From an uncultured Aquimarina sp. (GTDB lineage: Bacteria > Bacteroidota > Bacteroidia > Flavobacteriales > Flavobacteriaceae): a stretch of DNA of 64,000 bases. Location of the stretch: NCBI GenBank assembly GCA_947502885.1, contig CANNBP010000009.1:124001-188000 (forward strand). Reading direction: 5' to 3'. Both the position numbers and the translations under genes were made by a program. Below the pieces are notes generated by a model. The model worked only from the letters and a program-made list of their open reading frames with translations, had not been told where the DNA came from and made no database searches. Shown in pieces: positions 33,203 to 41,880 of the stretch (positions within the stretch are counted from its first letter, which is position 1; each line of letters begins with the position of its first letter).

Positions 33203-34207
33203 TTAAATGAAACTTTTAAATACCGTATAACGTAATAAGAATTCAAAGAAAATTAAAACACCAGCTAGAAGTACTAGCAGTCTGAATTTTTCTTCATAAT
33301 TGTAAAACTTAAACTCTTCTATATCAGTCTTTTCTAATTTATTAATTTCTTCGTAAATCTGTTGTAGTTTTTTGTTATTAGTTGCTCTAAAGTACTTTCC
33401 ACCGGTAACTTTTGCAATCTCTTTTAGTAAATCTTCATCTATTTCGACCTGCACCCTTCCATATTGAAAAGATCCATTTGGTAATATTGCAACAGGAGCT
33501 AATGCCATTCCGTTTGTTCCTAGTCCAATAGTATAGGTTTTAATACCATACTCTACCGCGAGTTCTGAAGCAATTTTTGGATCTATAAAACCGGCATTGT
33601 TAGATCCATCTGTAAGCAAAATAATTACTTTACTTTTAGCTTTACTATCCTTAAGTCGGTTTACAGATGTTGCTAGACCCATTCCGATAGCGGTACCATT
33701 TTCTAGAACATTATCATATTTAACCGCATTTAAGCTGCTAAGTACAATCGACTTGTCGCTAGTTATCGGTGTTTTTGTAAAGCTTTCTCCAGCATATACC
33801 ACAAGACCAATACGATCATTTGGCCTACCTTTAATAAATTCTGCTGCCACATCTTTTAATGCCTCTAATCGATTTGGGCGAAGATCTTTTGCCAACATAC
33901 TTGCAGAAACATCGATAGACATTACAATGTCTATCCCTTTTGTGGTTTTAGTTTTTGTTGATACATCAACTGTTCTTGGTCGAGCAAGTGCAGTTATGAT
34001 TAAGGATAGTGTAAGTAAACGTAATAAAAAGAGCAAGGGTTTTAATTTGGTAAGCCAACTACCAGAAACTTTAAAGCCTTTTATACTTGAAATCTTAAGT
34101 GCTGCTTGCTGCTTATTTCGTTTCCAGATATACCATGCAATGGCTATCGGTAATAATAAAAATAACCAAAAAAATTGCGGGTCTTCGAATGTAAAATTAT
34201 CAAACAT
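33203..34207 (-). CDS. batA: BatA: von Willebrand A domain membrane protein
   Basis: A 334-residue homologue of BatB. Two N-terminal helices (about 10-27 and 57-76), a VWA domain (about 90-280) with the MIDAS motif DVSAS followed by MLAKDLRPNRLEALK, TPITSDKS and LLTDGSNNAG, and a C-terminal helix (about 308-326). The N-terminal FEDPQFFWLFLLLP is the typical BatA opening. The gene starts two bases after the upstream 554-residue BatD-like gene ends, in keeping with tight co-transcription. Confidence 0.91.
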   Translation of the reverse strand: MFDNFTFEDPQFFWLFLLLPIAIAWYIWKRNKQQAALKISSIKGFKVSGSWLTKLKPLLFLLRLLTLSLIITALARPRTVDVSTKTKTTKGIDIVMSIDVSASMLAKDLRPNRLEALKDVAAEFIKGRPNDRIGLVVYAGESFTKTPITSDKSIVLSSLNAVKYDNVLENGTAIGMGLATSVNRLKDSKAKSKVIILLTDGSNNAGFIDPKIASELAVEYGIKTYTIGLGTNGMALAPVAILPNGSFQYGRVQVEIDEDLLKEIAKVTGGKYFRATNNKKLQQIYEEINKLEKTDIEEFKFYNYEEKFRLLVLLAGVLIFFEFLLRYTVFKSFI

Positions 34208-34209
34208 CT

Positions 34210-35874
34210 TTATTTGGCATTTTTAAGTTCTACAGAATTAATAATACGTTCTGCAATATCTTTTGCATAGCGATCTTCGACGTTGTAGACAACAGTGATT
34301 TGTTGAAAACCTCCATTTTCGGCAAAATTAAGCATTAAATAATCACTTTTTTGCTTCTTTTGGGTAACTGGATTTGTAACTTCTAGATTACCAAAAATCT
34401 TTACTCCTTTGGCACCGGCCAATGTTTCGTACTCTTCGTCTTTTACCGAAATATTCTTAGCTCCAAGAGCTTCAAAACTTCCAACAACACCCTCGACAAC
34501 CTTATTTAAGTCAATCTTTGAAGATTTGTCATTCTTAAGAGTGGATAGTGTTATGTAAAAGTTACCGATTAAACTTCCGTAAACAAAGGTTTCGTTTCCT
34601 TTAAGAAGCTGTTTTTGTTCTTCGGTCATCTGAAACTCGTTTCTAATAAGAACTTTGGGAGTAGAAATAGTGACAGGAGGTGCACCATATGCACTAGTAA
34701 TCCACTCAGACTCTGCCAACTCTTTGGTAGGGTGACCAAGTAGTGTATCTTTTACAACATCGTATCCTTTTATTGCGATAAAAATGATTAATGTAATTGC
34801 AATTACTGCAATACCAGCAACGCTTCCAAGAACAATTTTCTTTTTACGTTTTTTGTCTAAAACTGATTTGCGATATTCTTCATCTGCTAATAATTCTTCT
34901 TCTGTTGGTTCAGGTATAGCACTTTTGGTTTTATGAATAACTTGCTCTATGACATTACGATCTGCTTTGGCTGTAATTATGTCTGGCTTAGATTTTGCAA
35001 ATTTAGCCATATCTGCCGTTTTAAGTACTTTTTTTAGCTCTTCTATCGTTTGTTTATCTAGGTTAAGTGATCCTGATTTTATTTCTTCATCTAATCTGGC
35101 AATCAATTCGTCTGTAGTACTTTCCATAGCGTGATCATACACTTCTTCATCTATGTACTTACGTGCAGTATCGCTTATTTGAGAGTAATATTCTTTATGA
35201 GAGTCTTGTTCTAATAAATGAGATTCATCAATTCGTTGTAAAGCTTGTATCGCTCTTTCGTAAGGAGGTAATTCATTTGCTTTGGCTTCTTTTCGTTTTT
35301 TTCTTTTAAACAGAAGAAAGAAAATTAATCCTAGAATTAGTAGAGGTATACCGATCCATAAAAGCCATTTTTTCCAGTTAACAATTGATTTTGCTTTTAC
35401 CTCTACCAAAGGTTTGATCTCATACATTTTTTGTTTGGTTGTGTCAACCAAAACATCGCGAACCTCTACTTTAAGAGAATCTGTAAAAAAGACCTGATCA
35501 CCAATCATCACTTTTTGTCTAGGAATCGTATACTGGCCAGAATCAAATTGAGTAAGTGCATACTCTTTAATTAAATTGAAACGTTTACCATTTTTTGAAG
35601 TATCTATTTTTCTAGATTCAATTACTTCTAAAGGAGTAAATGTTTGTCCTTCGGGAAAAACTATAATTTGTGTTGAATCTGCTTCAACTTGCATGGTATA
35701 TTTAATCTCACTCCCTATTACAATACTGGTAGAATCGATAGTAGCAGATACTTGTGCAAAACCTTGTTGACCGATGCTAATAAGGAAAAAAACTAGTAAC
35801 AGTAGTTTTTTTACCTCTATAGACAAGAGAACAGAATAGGTTGTCTTTATATGTTGTAATTCGTTATTTGCCAT
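34210..35874 (-). CDS. BatD-like / DUF4381-type membrane protein of the Bat operon
   Basis: The 554-residue protein sits where many flavobacterial Bat operons have a hybrid BatD-like gene between DUF58 and batA. It has a signal anchor (about 22-40), a BatD-like immunoglobulin-fold domain (about 42-160: SATIDSTSIVIGSEIKYTMQVE), a membrane helix (about 168-189, WLLWIGIPLLILGLIFFLLF), a cytoplasmic helical part resembling DUF4381, and a third helix (about 346-369) followed by an extracytoplasmic C-terminal domain. The last domain is not one I recognise. It is probably part of the Bat membrane complex. The start codon is 14 bases after the DUF58 gene stop. Confidence 0.75.
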   Translation of the reverse strand: MANNELQHIKTTYSVLLSIEVKKLLLLVFFLISIGQQGFAQVSATIDSTSIVIGSEIKYTMQVEADSTQIIVFPEGQTFTPLEVIESRKIDTSKNGKRFNLIKEYALTQFDSGQYTIPRQKVMIGDQVFFTDSLKVEVRDVLVDTTKQKMYEIKPLVEVKAKSIVNWKKWLLWIGIPLLILGLIFFLLFKRKKRKEAKANELPPYERAIQALQRIDESHLLEQDSHKEYYSQISDTARKYIDEEVYDHAMESTTDELIARLDEEIKSGSLNLDKQTIEELKKVLKTADMAKFAKSKPDIITAKADRNVIEQVIHKTKSAIPEPTEEELLADEEYRKSVLDKKRKKKIVLGSVAGIAVIAITLIIFIAIKGYDVVKDTLLGHPTKELAESEWITSAYGAPPVTISTPKVLIRNEFQMTEEQKQLLKGNETFVYGSLIGNFYITLSTLKNDKSSKIDLNKVVEGVVGSFEALGAKNISVKDEEYETLAGAKGVKIFGNLEVTNPVTQKKQKSDYLMLNFAENGGFQQITVVYNVEDRYAKDIAERIINSVELKNAK

Positions 35875-35887
35875 TCTTAAATCTTAG

Positions 35888-36754
35888 TTACCCCCGTCTT
35901 TTAAAATAACCTAATAGTTTTTTTACATAACTTTCATCTATCCTGCTGCTTAAAGAACCAGCGCCACTTCTTGTAAAACTATCTTTAAAATAATTCACTC
36001 TTTCTTTGTAATAGGTACTATAATTGGTCCTTATTTTTTTTGAAGCTGTATTCACTAAAACAAGTTCTGATGTTTCTTCATCTTGCATTTGCACCATACC
36101 AAGATTTGGGATTTCCTCTTCTCTTCTGTCATAAACTCGAATTCCTGTTACATCATGCTTTCCTGATACAATTTTTAGAGTTTGTTGGTAATCATCTGTA
36201 ATAAAATCAGAAAGTATAAAAACAATAGCTTTCTTTTTCATTACGTTTGATAAAAACTTTAGCGCTTCGGTAATGTTAGTTTTTTTACTTTTAGGTTCAA
36301 ACTCTAGCAACTCTCTAATAATTCGAAGTACATGAGATCGTCCTTTTTTTGGAGGTATAAAAAGTTCAATTTCATCTGTAAAGAGAATCAATCCAATTTT
36401 ATCATTGTTTTGAGTGGCAGAAAATGCTAATGTGGCTGCAATTTCTGTAATAACCCCTTTTTTGAATTGCTCTTGTGTTCCAAAAAGTTGAGAACCAGAA
36501 ACATCAACCATCAGCATCATTGTGAGTTCTCGTTCTTCTTCAAAGACCTTAATATAAGGTTCGTTATATCGAGCGGTTACATTCCAATCAATATTTCTAA
36601 CATCATCTCCAAATTGATACTGACGAACCTCACTAAAAGTCATACCACGACCTTTGAATGTAGAATGATATTCTCCTCCAAAAATATGATCGCTTAATCG
36701 GCGAGTTTTAATCTCTATTTTTCGTACTTTTTTTAGTAACTCTTTGGTATCCAT
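35888..36754 (-). CDS. DUF58 (VWA-like) protein of the MoxR-Bat operon
   Basis: I chose the ATG at 36754 (MDTKELLKKVRKIEIKTRRL, the conserved N-terminus of the family) over the GTG at 36778. The 288-residue protein is cytoplasmic with no membrane helix, which is normal for the DUF58 proteins near moxR. It contains GRGMTFSEVRQYQFGDDVR followed by NIDWNVTARYNEPYIK, the DUF58 core, and a degenerate VWA domain with the metal-site motif DVSGS. These proteins are thought to be substrates or partners of the MoxR ATPase. It lies 89 bases after moxR (measured from the ATG). Confidence 0.9.
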   Translation of the reverse strand: MDTKELLKKVRKIEIKTRRLSDHIFGGEYHSTFKGRGMTFSEVRQYQFGDDVRNIDWNVTARYNEPYIKVFEEERELTMMLMVDVSGSQLFGTQEQFKKGVITEIAATLAFSATQNNDKIGLILFTDEIELFIPPKKGRSHVLRIIRELLEFEPKSKKTNITEALKFLSNVMKKKAIVFILSDFITDDYQQTLKIVSGKHDVTGIRVYDRREEEIPNLGMVQMQDEETSELVLVNTASKKIRTNYSTYYKERVNYFKDSFTRSGAGSLSSRIDESYVKKLLGYFKRRG

Positions 36755-36843
36755 AATCTTGTTTTCAGGTTTATTCACAAAGTGAACGTTTTAGGTTTCA
36801 GATTTTATAATCTGAAATCCAATGCACTTTAAACAATAGAACT

Positions 36844-37845
36844 CTATGGTACTTCGATTTCGTTTACGATCTTATTAATGATATCTTCTGAAGTTATATT
36901 TTCTGCTTCTGCCTCATAAGTAATTCCGATACGATGGCGAAGTACATCATGAATTATAGCACGTACATCTTCTGGGATTACGTAACCTCTTCGTTTTATG
37001 AAAGCATAACATTTTGCAGCTGTGGCAAGATTAATACTACCACGAGGAGATGCTCCAAAGTTAATAAGTGGTTTTAACTCTTCTAAACCATATTTTTCTG
37101 GATAACGAGTGGCAAAAATAATATCAAGAATATACTTTTCGATCTTTTCATCCATGTACACCTCTCTAACTGCTTTTTGAGCACTTAGAATTTGTTCTAG
37201 AGAGACTACAGGATTTACTTTTTCAAAAGAGCCTTTAAGGTTAGCTCTTACAATAAGTTGTTCTTCATCTAGCTTTGGGTAGTCAATCACAGTTTTTAAC
37301 ATAAAACGATCCACTTGAGCTTCAGGAAGAGGATATGTTCCTTCTTGTTCAACTGGATTTTGTGTTGCCATTACCAAAAATGGTTTATCAAGTATAAAAG
37401 TTTCATCACCAATAGTAACTTGCTTTTCTTGCATAGCTTCTAGCAATGCACTTTGAACCTTGGCAGGAGCACGGTTAATTTCATCTGCTAATACAAAATT
37501 GGCAAATATTGGACCTTTCTTAATTGAAAAATCATTCTCTTTCATATTAAATATAAGCGTACCAACTACATCGGCAGGTAATAAATCGGGTGTAAACTGA
37601 ATACGGCTAAAGCTAGCATGAACAGCTTTAGACAAGGTGTTGATAGCTAGTGTTTTTGCTAATCCAGGAACACCTTCTAATAGAATGTGACCTTGACCTA
37701 ACAGCCCAATAAGTAATCGTTCGACCATGTGTTTTTGTCCAACAATTACTTTATTCATTTCCAAGGTTAGTAAATCTACAAAAGCAGATTCTTTTTCTAT
37801 CTTTTGGTTGATTGAAGCTATATCAATAGAACTGTTCTCTTCCAT
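36844..37845 (-). CDS. moxR: MoxR-type AAA+ ATPase
   Basis: A 333-residue MoxR-family ATPase. The Walker A-type loop is in LLEGVPGLAKTLAINTLS, Walker B in FVLADEINRAPAKVQSALLEAMQEKQVT, sensor 1 in LVMATQNPVEQEGTYPLPEAQVDRF (split by turns) and arginine finger region in INFGASPRGSINL. MoxR proteins act as chaperone-like remodellers of von Willebrand A partner proteins; here DUF58, BatA and BatB follow in the same operon. It is the first gene of the minus-strand operon that runs to 28640, so its promoter should lie in 37846-38000, though I see no clear consensus box there. Confidence 0.94.
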   Translation of the reverse strand: MEENSSIDIASINQKIEKESAFVDLLTLEMNKVIVGQKHMVERLLIGLLGQGHILLEGVPGLAKTLAINTLSKAVHASFSRIQFTPDLLPADVVGTLIFNMKENDFSIKKGPIFANFVLADEINRAPAKVQSALLEAMQEKQVTIGDETFILDKPFLVMATQNPVEQEGTYPLPEAQVDRFMLKTVIDYPKLDEEQLIVRANLKGSFEKVNPVVSLEQILSAQKAVREVYMDEKIEKYILDIIFATRYPEKYGLEELKPLINFGASPRGSINLATAAKCYAFIKRRGYVIPEDVRAIIHDVLRHRIGITYEAEAENITSEDIINKIVNEIEVP

Positions 37846-38103
37846 TTATTTAATTTTTTTTAAAGGCGTGAATTTAATATTCATTATTCAACATTGCAAA
37901 TTGTTGAAATAAATTTTGCAAACTTGTTAATTCTTGGTTAAATCTATGTTGAAAATTAAGTTTTATCTATGCTTTTCATAGTATATTTAACTATTTTTTG
38001 CAAAAAAATAAACATAGCAATCTTCATCGTTTTCACGATGATTTTACCAAAAGACGTAACATAAGTAATGGTGTTGCAATTTTTAAAGAAAATATAAGGA
38101 CAT

Positions 38104-38856
38104 ATGAAAACTGCATTAATTACTGGTGCGACTAGTGGAATAGGAAAATCTACTGCCATAGAATTCTCTAAACATAATATCAACCTAGTGCTTTGTGGTA
38201 GAAGACTTGATAGACTAGAAGCATTACAAAACGAATTGAGCAAAAGAGTAAAAGTACATATGTTAAGCTTTGATGTAAGTGATAAAGAGAAAGTTTTTTC
38301 AAGTATAAATAGCCTTCCCGATTTGTTTGGGTCCATAGATATTTTGATTAACAATGCAGGCAATGCTCATGGTCTTGATACTATACAAGATGGGGATATT
38401 GATGATTGGGACGCCATGATAGATAGTAATGTTAAAGGACTTCTGTATGTTGCAAAAGCAGTACTTCCTAAAATGATTGAGCAGCAATCAGGTCATATTA
38501 TTAATATTGGTTCGACTGCGGGGAAAGAAGTGTATCAAAAAGGGAATGTATATTGTGGTACCAAACATGCTGTAGATGCAATTACCAAAGGCATGCGTAT
38601 TGACCTTATTGAGCATGGAATTAAGGTAGGGGCATTGCACCCTGGATTGGTAGAAACCGAATTTAGCAATGTAAGATTTAAAGGAGATGATAAAAGGGCT
38701 GATGATGTTTATAAGGGATTTGATCCTTTAACCCCAAATGATATTGCTGATATAATAACTTTTGTAGTAACTCGTCCATATCACATAAATATCGCCGATC
38801 TTGTTGTGCTTCCAAGTGCGCAAGCAAATAGTACATTGATTAAGAAAAGTTTTTAA
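38104..38856 (+). CDS. Short-chain dehydrogenase/reductase (YdfG-like)
   Basis: A 250-residue classical SDR. The cofactor loop TGATSGIG lies at the N-terminus, NNAG at about 83-86, the catalytic Ser in NIGSTAGKEVY and the Tyr-x-x-x-Lys pair in YCGTKHA. The Arg-Arg pair after the second strand (LCGRRLDRL) favours NADP. The closest named relatives are the YdfG-type NADP-dependent 3-hydroxy acid or serine dehydrogenases, but the substrate is not certain. It is divergent from moxR and stands alone. Confidence 0.9.
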   Translation: MKTALITGATSGIGKSTAIEFSKHNINLVLCGRRLDRLEALQNELSKRVKVHMLSFDVSDKEKVFSSINSLPDLFGSIDILINNAGNAHGLDTIQDGDIDDWDAMIDSNVKGLLYVAKAVLPKMIEQQSGHIINIGSTAGKEVYQKGNVYCGTKHAVDAITKGMRIDLIEHGIKVGALHPGLVETEFSNVRFKGDDKRADDVYKGFDPLTPNDIADIITFVVTRPYHINIADLVVLPSAQANSTLIKKSF

Positions 38857-39003
38857 TTTCTTTATTTATAATTCATTGTTAACCCAATAAAATTAGCTAA
38901 GTTTATCATATAGAATGTTACTGTATTTACCCAATAAGAAGATGGTATCCCCTGTGTTAAGTGTAAGATATATAGTGGGATAGGTCTAAAATGAATTCCC
39001 AAA

Positions 39004-40140
39004 GTGATTAATAAACGCCTCCTTATTAAAAACCTACTTGCTCATAATGACGAAAACAGTTTTTATGATAAGAAACGTAAGCTTAATATTGGAGAGAAAG
39101 AAGGGAAAGCTAAGTTTTTAAAACATATCTGTGCGCTTGCAAATTCTAATCCAAAAAATAACTCGTATATAGTCATAGGAGTAGAGGATGAAGATAATCA
39201 AATTCTTGGAGTTGATTTTTTTGATGATAGTAAAATTCAGAATTTGGTTAATGCTTACTTATCAAATCCTCCCAGAGTAGCATACGAAAATATTCCATTT
39301 CCACATTTACCATCAGATAAAGTGGTTGGATTGGTTTCCATCCGCTCAAAAGAAGGAAAATTATGTTCACTTCGTAAGAATATTTGGAAATATTATGGTG
39401 GGTCGGTGTTTTTTAGAGACGGTAGTATAAGTATGCCCAAAGTGTTTGATATAGAGATTAAAGATGTAAACTCTGAAATTGTAAACTCTATTGAGAGTCA
39501 TGCACAAAATAATATAGAACTCACGCTGGATGGGGTTTTTCATTTTATGAACTCAAGAACCGATTATAATCCAGCCTATAAAGTTTTTAAAGAATATTTT
39601 GTTGTATGCTGGGCAGCCAAAGAGAAAAGGCAAAATGGAGAAGTGTACTACTCTAGAGTAGATATCGAATTGATAAATGAACATGTTAAATTGTTTTACT
39701 CAGAATTAGATGAGGTAAGTATATCCTTATCCGATGATCAATTCAAAATTGTTGAATATGTACAGCTAGGTCTTCAAGACACATATAGTTACTACCCATT
39801 AGAAGAAGTAGTTATTACTTTTAAGGATAATGCAAGCTATGATATAGAAAGTAAATTACTTTTTGACCCCCCTCAATTTGATCGTAAAACATTACACCAT
39901 TTGTATAATAGTAATAATGCACTTTTGGAAAAATTAAAACATAAAATTACCCTGTCAAAAAACGAAGAGAAAGATATTGTTAACCTTCCTGCTACATACC
40001 TAATCTGTTATTTTAATGATTTTGGAGAAGCAAAAGAAAAATTAGAAGAGTCAAAACCTTACTTAAAAGCTTACGATAGTAAGATCTACACTATTTACAA
40101 AGAAAGTATCCGAATACTTAGAAAAGTTAGATATAGCTAA
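39004..40140 (+). CDS. AlbA_2 / Schlafen-like domain protein
   Basis: A 378-residue protein starting with GTG at 39004 (an in-frame TGA lies just upstream at 38992). The N-terminal third has the AlbA_2 (Schlafen/AAA_4) signature: EKEGKAKFLKHICALANS, SYIVIGVEDEDNQILGVDFF and VVGLVSIRSKEGK. This nucleic-acid-binding fold is often attached to helix-turn-helix regulators or RNA-cleaving defence proteins. The remaining 230 residues match nothing I know and contain no visible ATPase or nuclease motif. The gene has its own terminator at 40147. Function is unknown. Confidence 0.72.
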   Translation: MINKRLLIKNLLAHNDENSFYDKKRKLNIGEKEGKAKFLKHICALANSNPKNNSYIVIGVEDEDNQILGVDFFDDSKIQNLVNAYLSNPPRVAYENIPFPHLPSDKVVGLVSIRSKEGKLCSLRKNIWKYYGGSVFFRDGSISMPKVFDIEIKDVNSEIVNSIESHAQNNIELTLDGVFHFMNSRTDYNPAYKVFKEYFVVCWAAKEKRQNGEVYYSRVDIELINEHVKLFYSELDEVSISLSDDQFKIVEYVQLGLQDTYSYYPLEEVVITFKDNASYDIESKLLFDPPQFDRKTLHHLYNSNNALLEKLKHKITLSKNEEKDIVNLPATYLICYFNDFGEAKEKLEESKPYLKAYDSKIYTIYKESIRILRKVRYS

Positions 40141-40146
40141 AAAAAT

Positions 40147-40178
40147 GAACAGACATTACTTTGGTTTCTGTTCTTTTT
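40147..40178 (+). terminator. Terminator after the AlbA_2-domain gene
   Basis: GAACAGA pairs with TCTGTTC and is followed by a run of five T, 7 bases after the stop codon at 40140. Confidence 0.7.
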
Positions 40179-40301
40179 GGATGGAGCTAAATAGAGCATG
40201 TCAACATTTTTTGAATTAATTTTTAACAAGGTTTTAAAAAAGTCAAAATACACAAATCAAATAAATATCAATAAAACCAACGTAAACCATTACTTGATAT
40301 T

Positions 40302-41030
40302 ATGGGAAGAACATTAGTCATTGGAGACATACATGGAGGATTAAAAGCCTTAGAACAAGTGTTAGATAAAGTAAAATTAAATAAAGATGATACCTTAATT
40401 TTTTTAGGAGATTATGTAGATGGGTGGAGTGATAGTGCTCAAGTAATCTCACTATTGATAGAACTAAAAGAATCATATAATTGTATTTTTGTAAGAGGAA
40501 ATCATGATGACCTATGTTATTCCTGGCTTCAGCAAAAAACATACTACCCAGAATGGGTAGAGCATGGCGGGCAGGCTACAATGGATTCGTATGCAAAAAT
40601 ATCTGAAGAAGAACTGAAAAAGCATTTTGAATTTTATGAAAACCTTGTGGATTATTATATAGATGATAATAATCGATTGTTTGTACATGCGGGATTTACA
40701 AGTCTTCATGGGCCGCATAAAGAATACTTTAATAAACTATGTTATTGGGATAGAACTTTATGGGAGACAGCTTTGGCATTAGACCCTAATTTGCAAAAGA
40801 CAAATGATAAATATCCTAAACGCCTATTGATTTTTGATGAGATATATATAGGACATACCCCTGTAACAAGAATAAATCAAACAATACCTGTTAATGCCAC
40901 ATGTGTTTGGAATATTGACACGGGAGCGGCTTTTAAAGGACCACTTACAGTAATGGATGTGAACACCAAACAATGGTGGCAAAGTGATCCGGTTTATCAA
41001 ATTTATTCAGATGAAAAAGGAAGAAATTAA
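40302..41030 (+). CDS. PPP-type metallophosphoesterase
   Basis: A 242-residue calcineurin-like phosphoesterase with the four PPP motifs in order: GDIHGG (residues about 8-13), GDYVDGW (about 35-41), GNHD (about 67-70) and a late VHAGF and IGHTP. These bind the dimetal centre. The group includes serine/threonine protein phosphatases and ApaH-like dinucleoside tetraphosphatases; the small size and bacterial setting do not settle the substrate. No signal peptide, so cytoplasmic. It is a single gene. Confidence 0.9.
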   Translation: MGRTLVIGDIHGGLKALEQVLDKVKLNKDDTLIFLGDYVDGWSDSAQVISLLIELKESYNCIFVRGNHDDLCYSWLQQKTYYPEWVEHGGQATMDSYAKISEEELKKHFEFYENLVDYYIDDNNRLFVHAGFTSLHGPHKEYFNKLCYWDRTLWETALALDPNLQKTNDKYPKRLLIFDEIYIGHTPVTRINQTIPVNATCVWNIDTGAAFKGPLTVMDVNTKQWWQSDPVYQIYSDEKGRN

Positions 41031-41123
41031 ATTTGAATAAACTCGTTCAGATTTTGATTATTTTAGGAGATATACCTATTAATCAATAAGGTAAACACCT
41101 TGTTAAATATAGGTTTTAGACTC

Positions 41124-41154
41124 TTGTACTTTTTTTTAGCCTAGTGCATCTTTG
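41124..41154 (+). promoter_or_regulatory. Possible promoter of the collagen-like lipoprotein gene
   Basis: TTG at 41124, 20 bases, then CATCTTTG at 41147, one mismatch from TAnnTTTG. It would give a leader of about 75 bases before the ATG at 41235. Confidence 0.35.
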
Positions 41155-41234
41155 TGATATAAGATTGTACGGTAATGTCTTAGCTGATTTGCCGTAACTA
41201 AACAATCTAGTATTCACACAAATAATATAAAAGT

Positions 41235-41741
41235 ATGAGAACGATAGTCAGTTTTTCAAAGTATGTGTTCATAATTGTTTTAACGGTGGTTTCTTTTTCC
41301 TGCTCTCCAGAAGATGGTGAGGATGGTAAAGATGGTGTAAACGGAATTGATGGAGTTGATGGCATAGCAGGAGTACAAGGTGCTACTGGGCAGGATGGTA
41401 ATGCCAATGTTGTTTCTGTTTTATTCGAAGGCCAAACTATATCAAATGGAGATAATGTATTTGATATCCCACAGTTAACACAAGAGATTTTTGATACAGG
41501 TTTTGTATTTGCCTACGTTACCGTAACAGGTAACAATTATTGGGAAACATTACCACTTAGTCTTGGTCAACAAATAATTTTAGAGATCGATAAAATTGAG
41601 GTTGGCAAGGCAACCTTACGAGCAACTTTTACACAATCTAATTTAAGACTTAGGTTTGTTTTGGTAGCTAGTAGTGAGTCAAATAGTGTAAATTTTAAGA
41701 ATTATAACGAAGTTATGGGATATTATAATATTAAGGATTAG
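41235..41741 (+). CDS. Lipoprotein with short collagen-like repeat
   Basis: A 168-residue lipoprotein (signal segment FIIVLTVVSFSC with Cys23 as the lipid site). Residues about 27-55 are Gly-x-y triplets (GEDGKDGVNGIDGVDG, then IAGVQGATGQDG), a collagen-like stretch of around ten triplets. The C-terminal part (about 60-168) is a beta-rich domain I do not recognise. Such collagen-like stalks lift a domain away from the membrane. The gene is followed by a terminator at 41767. Confidence 0.82.
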   Translation: MRTIVSFSKYVFIIVLTVVSFSCSPEDGEDGKDGVNGIDGVDGIAGVQGATGQDGNANVVSVLFEGQTISNGDNVFDIPQLTQEIFDTGFVFAYVTVTGNNYWETLPLSLGQQIILEIDKIEVGKATLRATFTQSNLRLRFVLVASSESNSVNFKNYNEVMGYYNIKD

Positions 41742-41766
41742 CTATAAATAAGTATTAGTGAAATTT

Positions 41767-41804
41767 AAAACCCAAAGAATAAATGATGTCTTTGGGTTTT
41801 TTTG
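41767..41804 (+). terminator. Terminator after the collagen-like lipoprotein gene
   Basis: AAAACCCAAAGA pairs perfectly with TCTTTGGGTTTT and is followed by more T. It lies 26 bases after the stop. Confidence 0.9.
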
Positions 41805-41880
41805 GTTTAGGTAAAAAAAACTTTTCTTCACCCTTTCAATTTTGTAGCTTTAGGACTCAAATCTAAAAACTAATTCATCG

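Noticed and set aside
37956..38363. 135-residue minus-strand open frame overlapping the SDR gene
   Set aside because: It is antisense to the clear SDR start and cofactor loop and has no family features.
38991..39006. ATG at 38991 as start of the AlbA_2 gene
   Set aside because: It is in another frame and reaches a TAA after six codons; the GTG at 39004 is the first usable start in frame.
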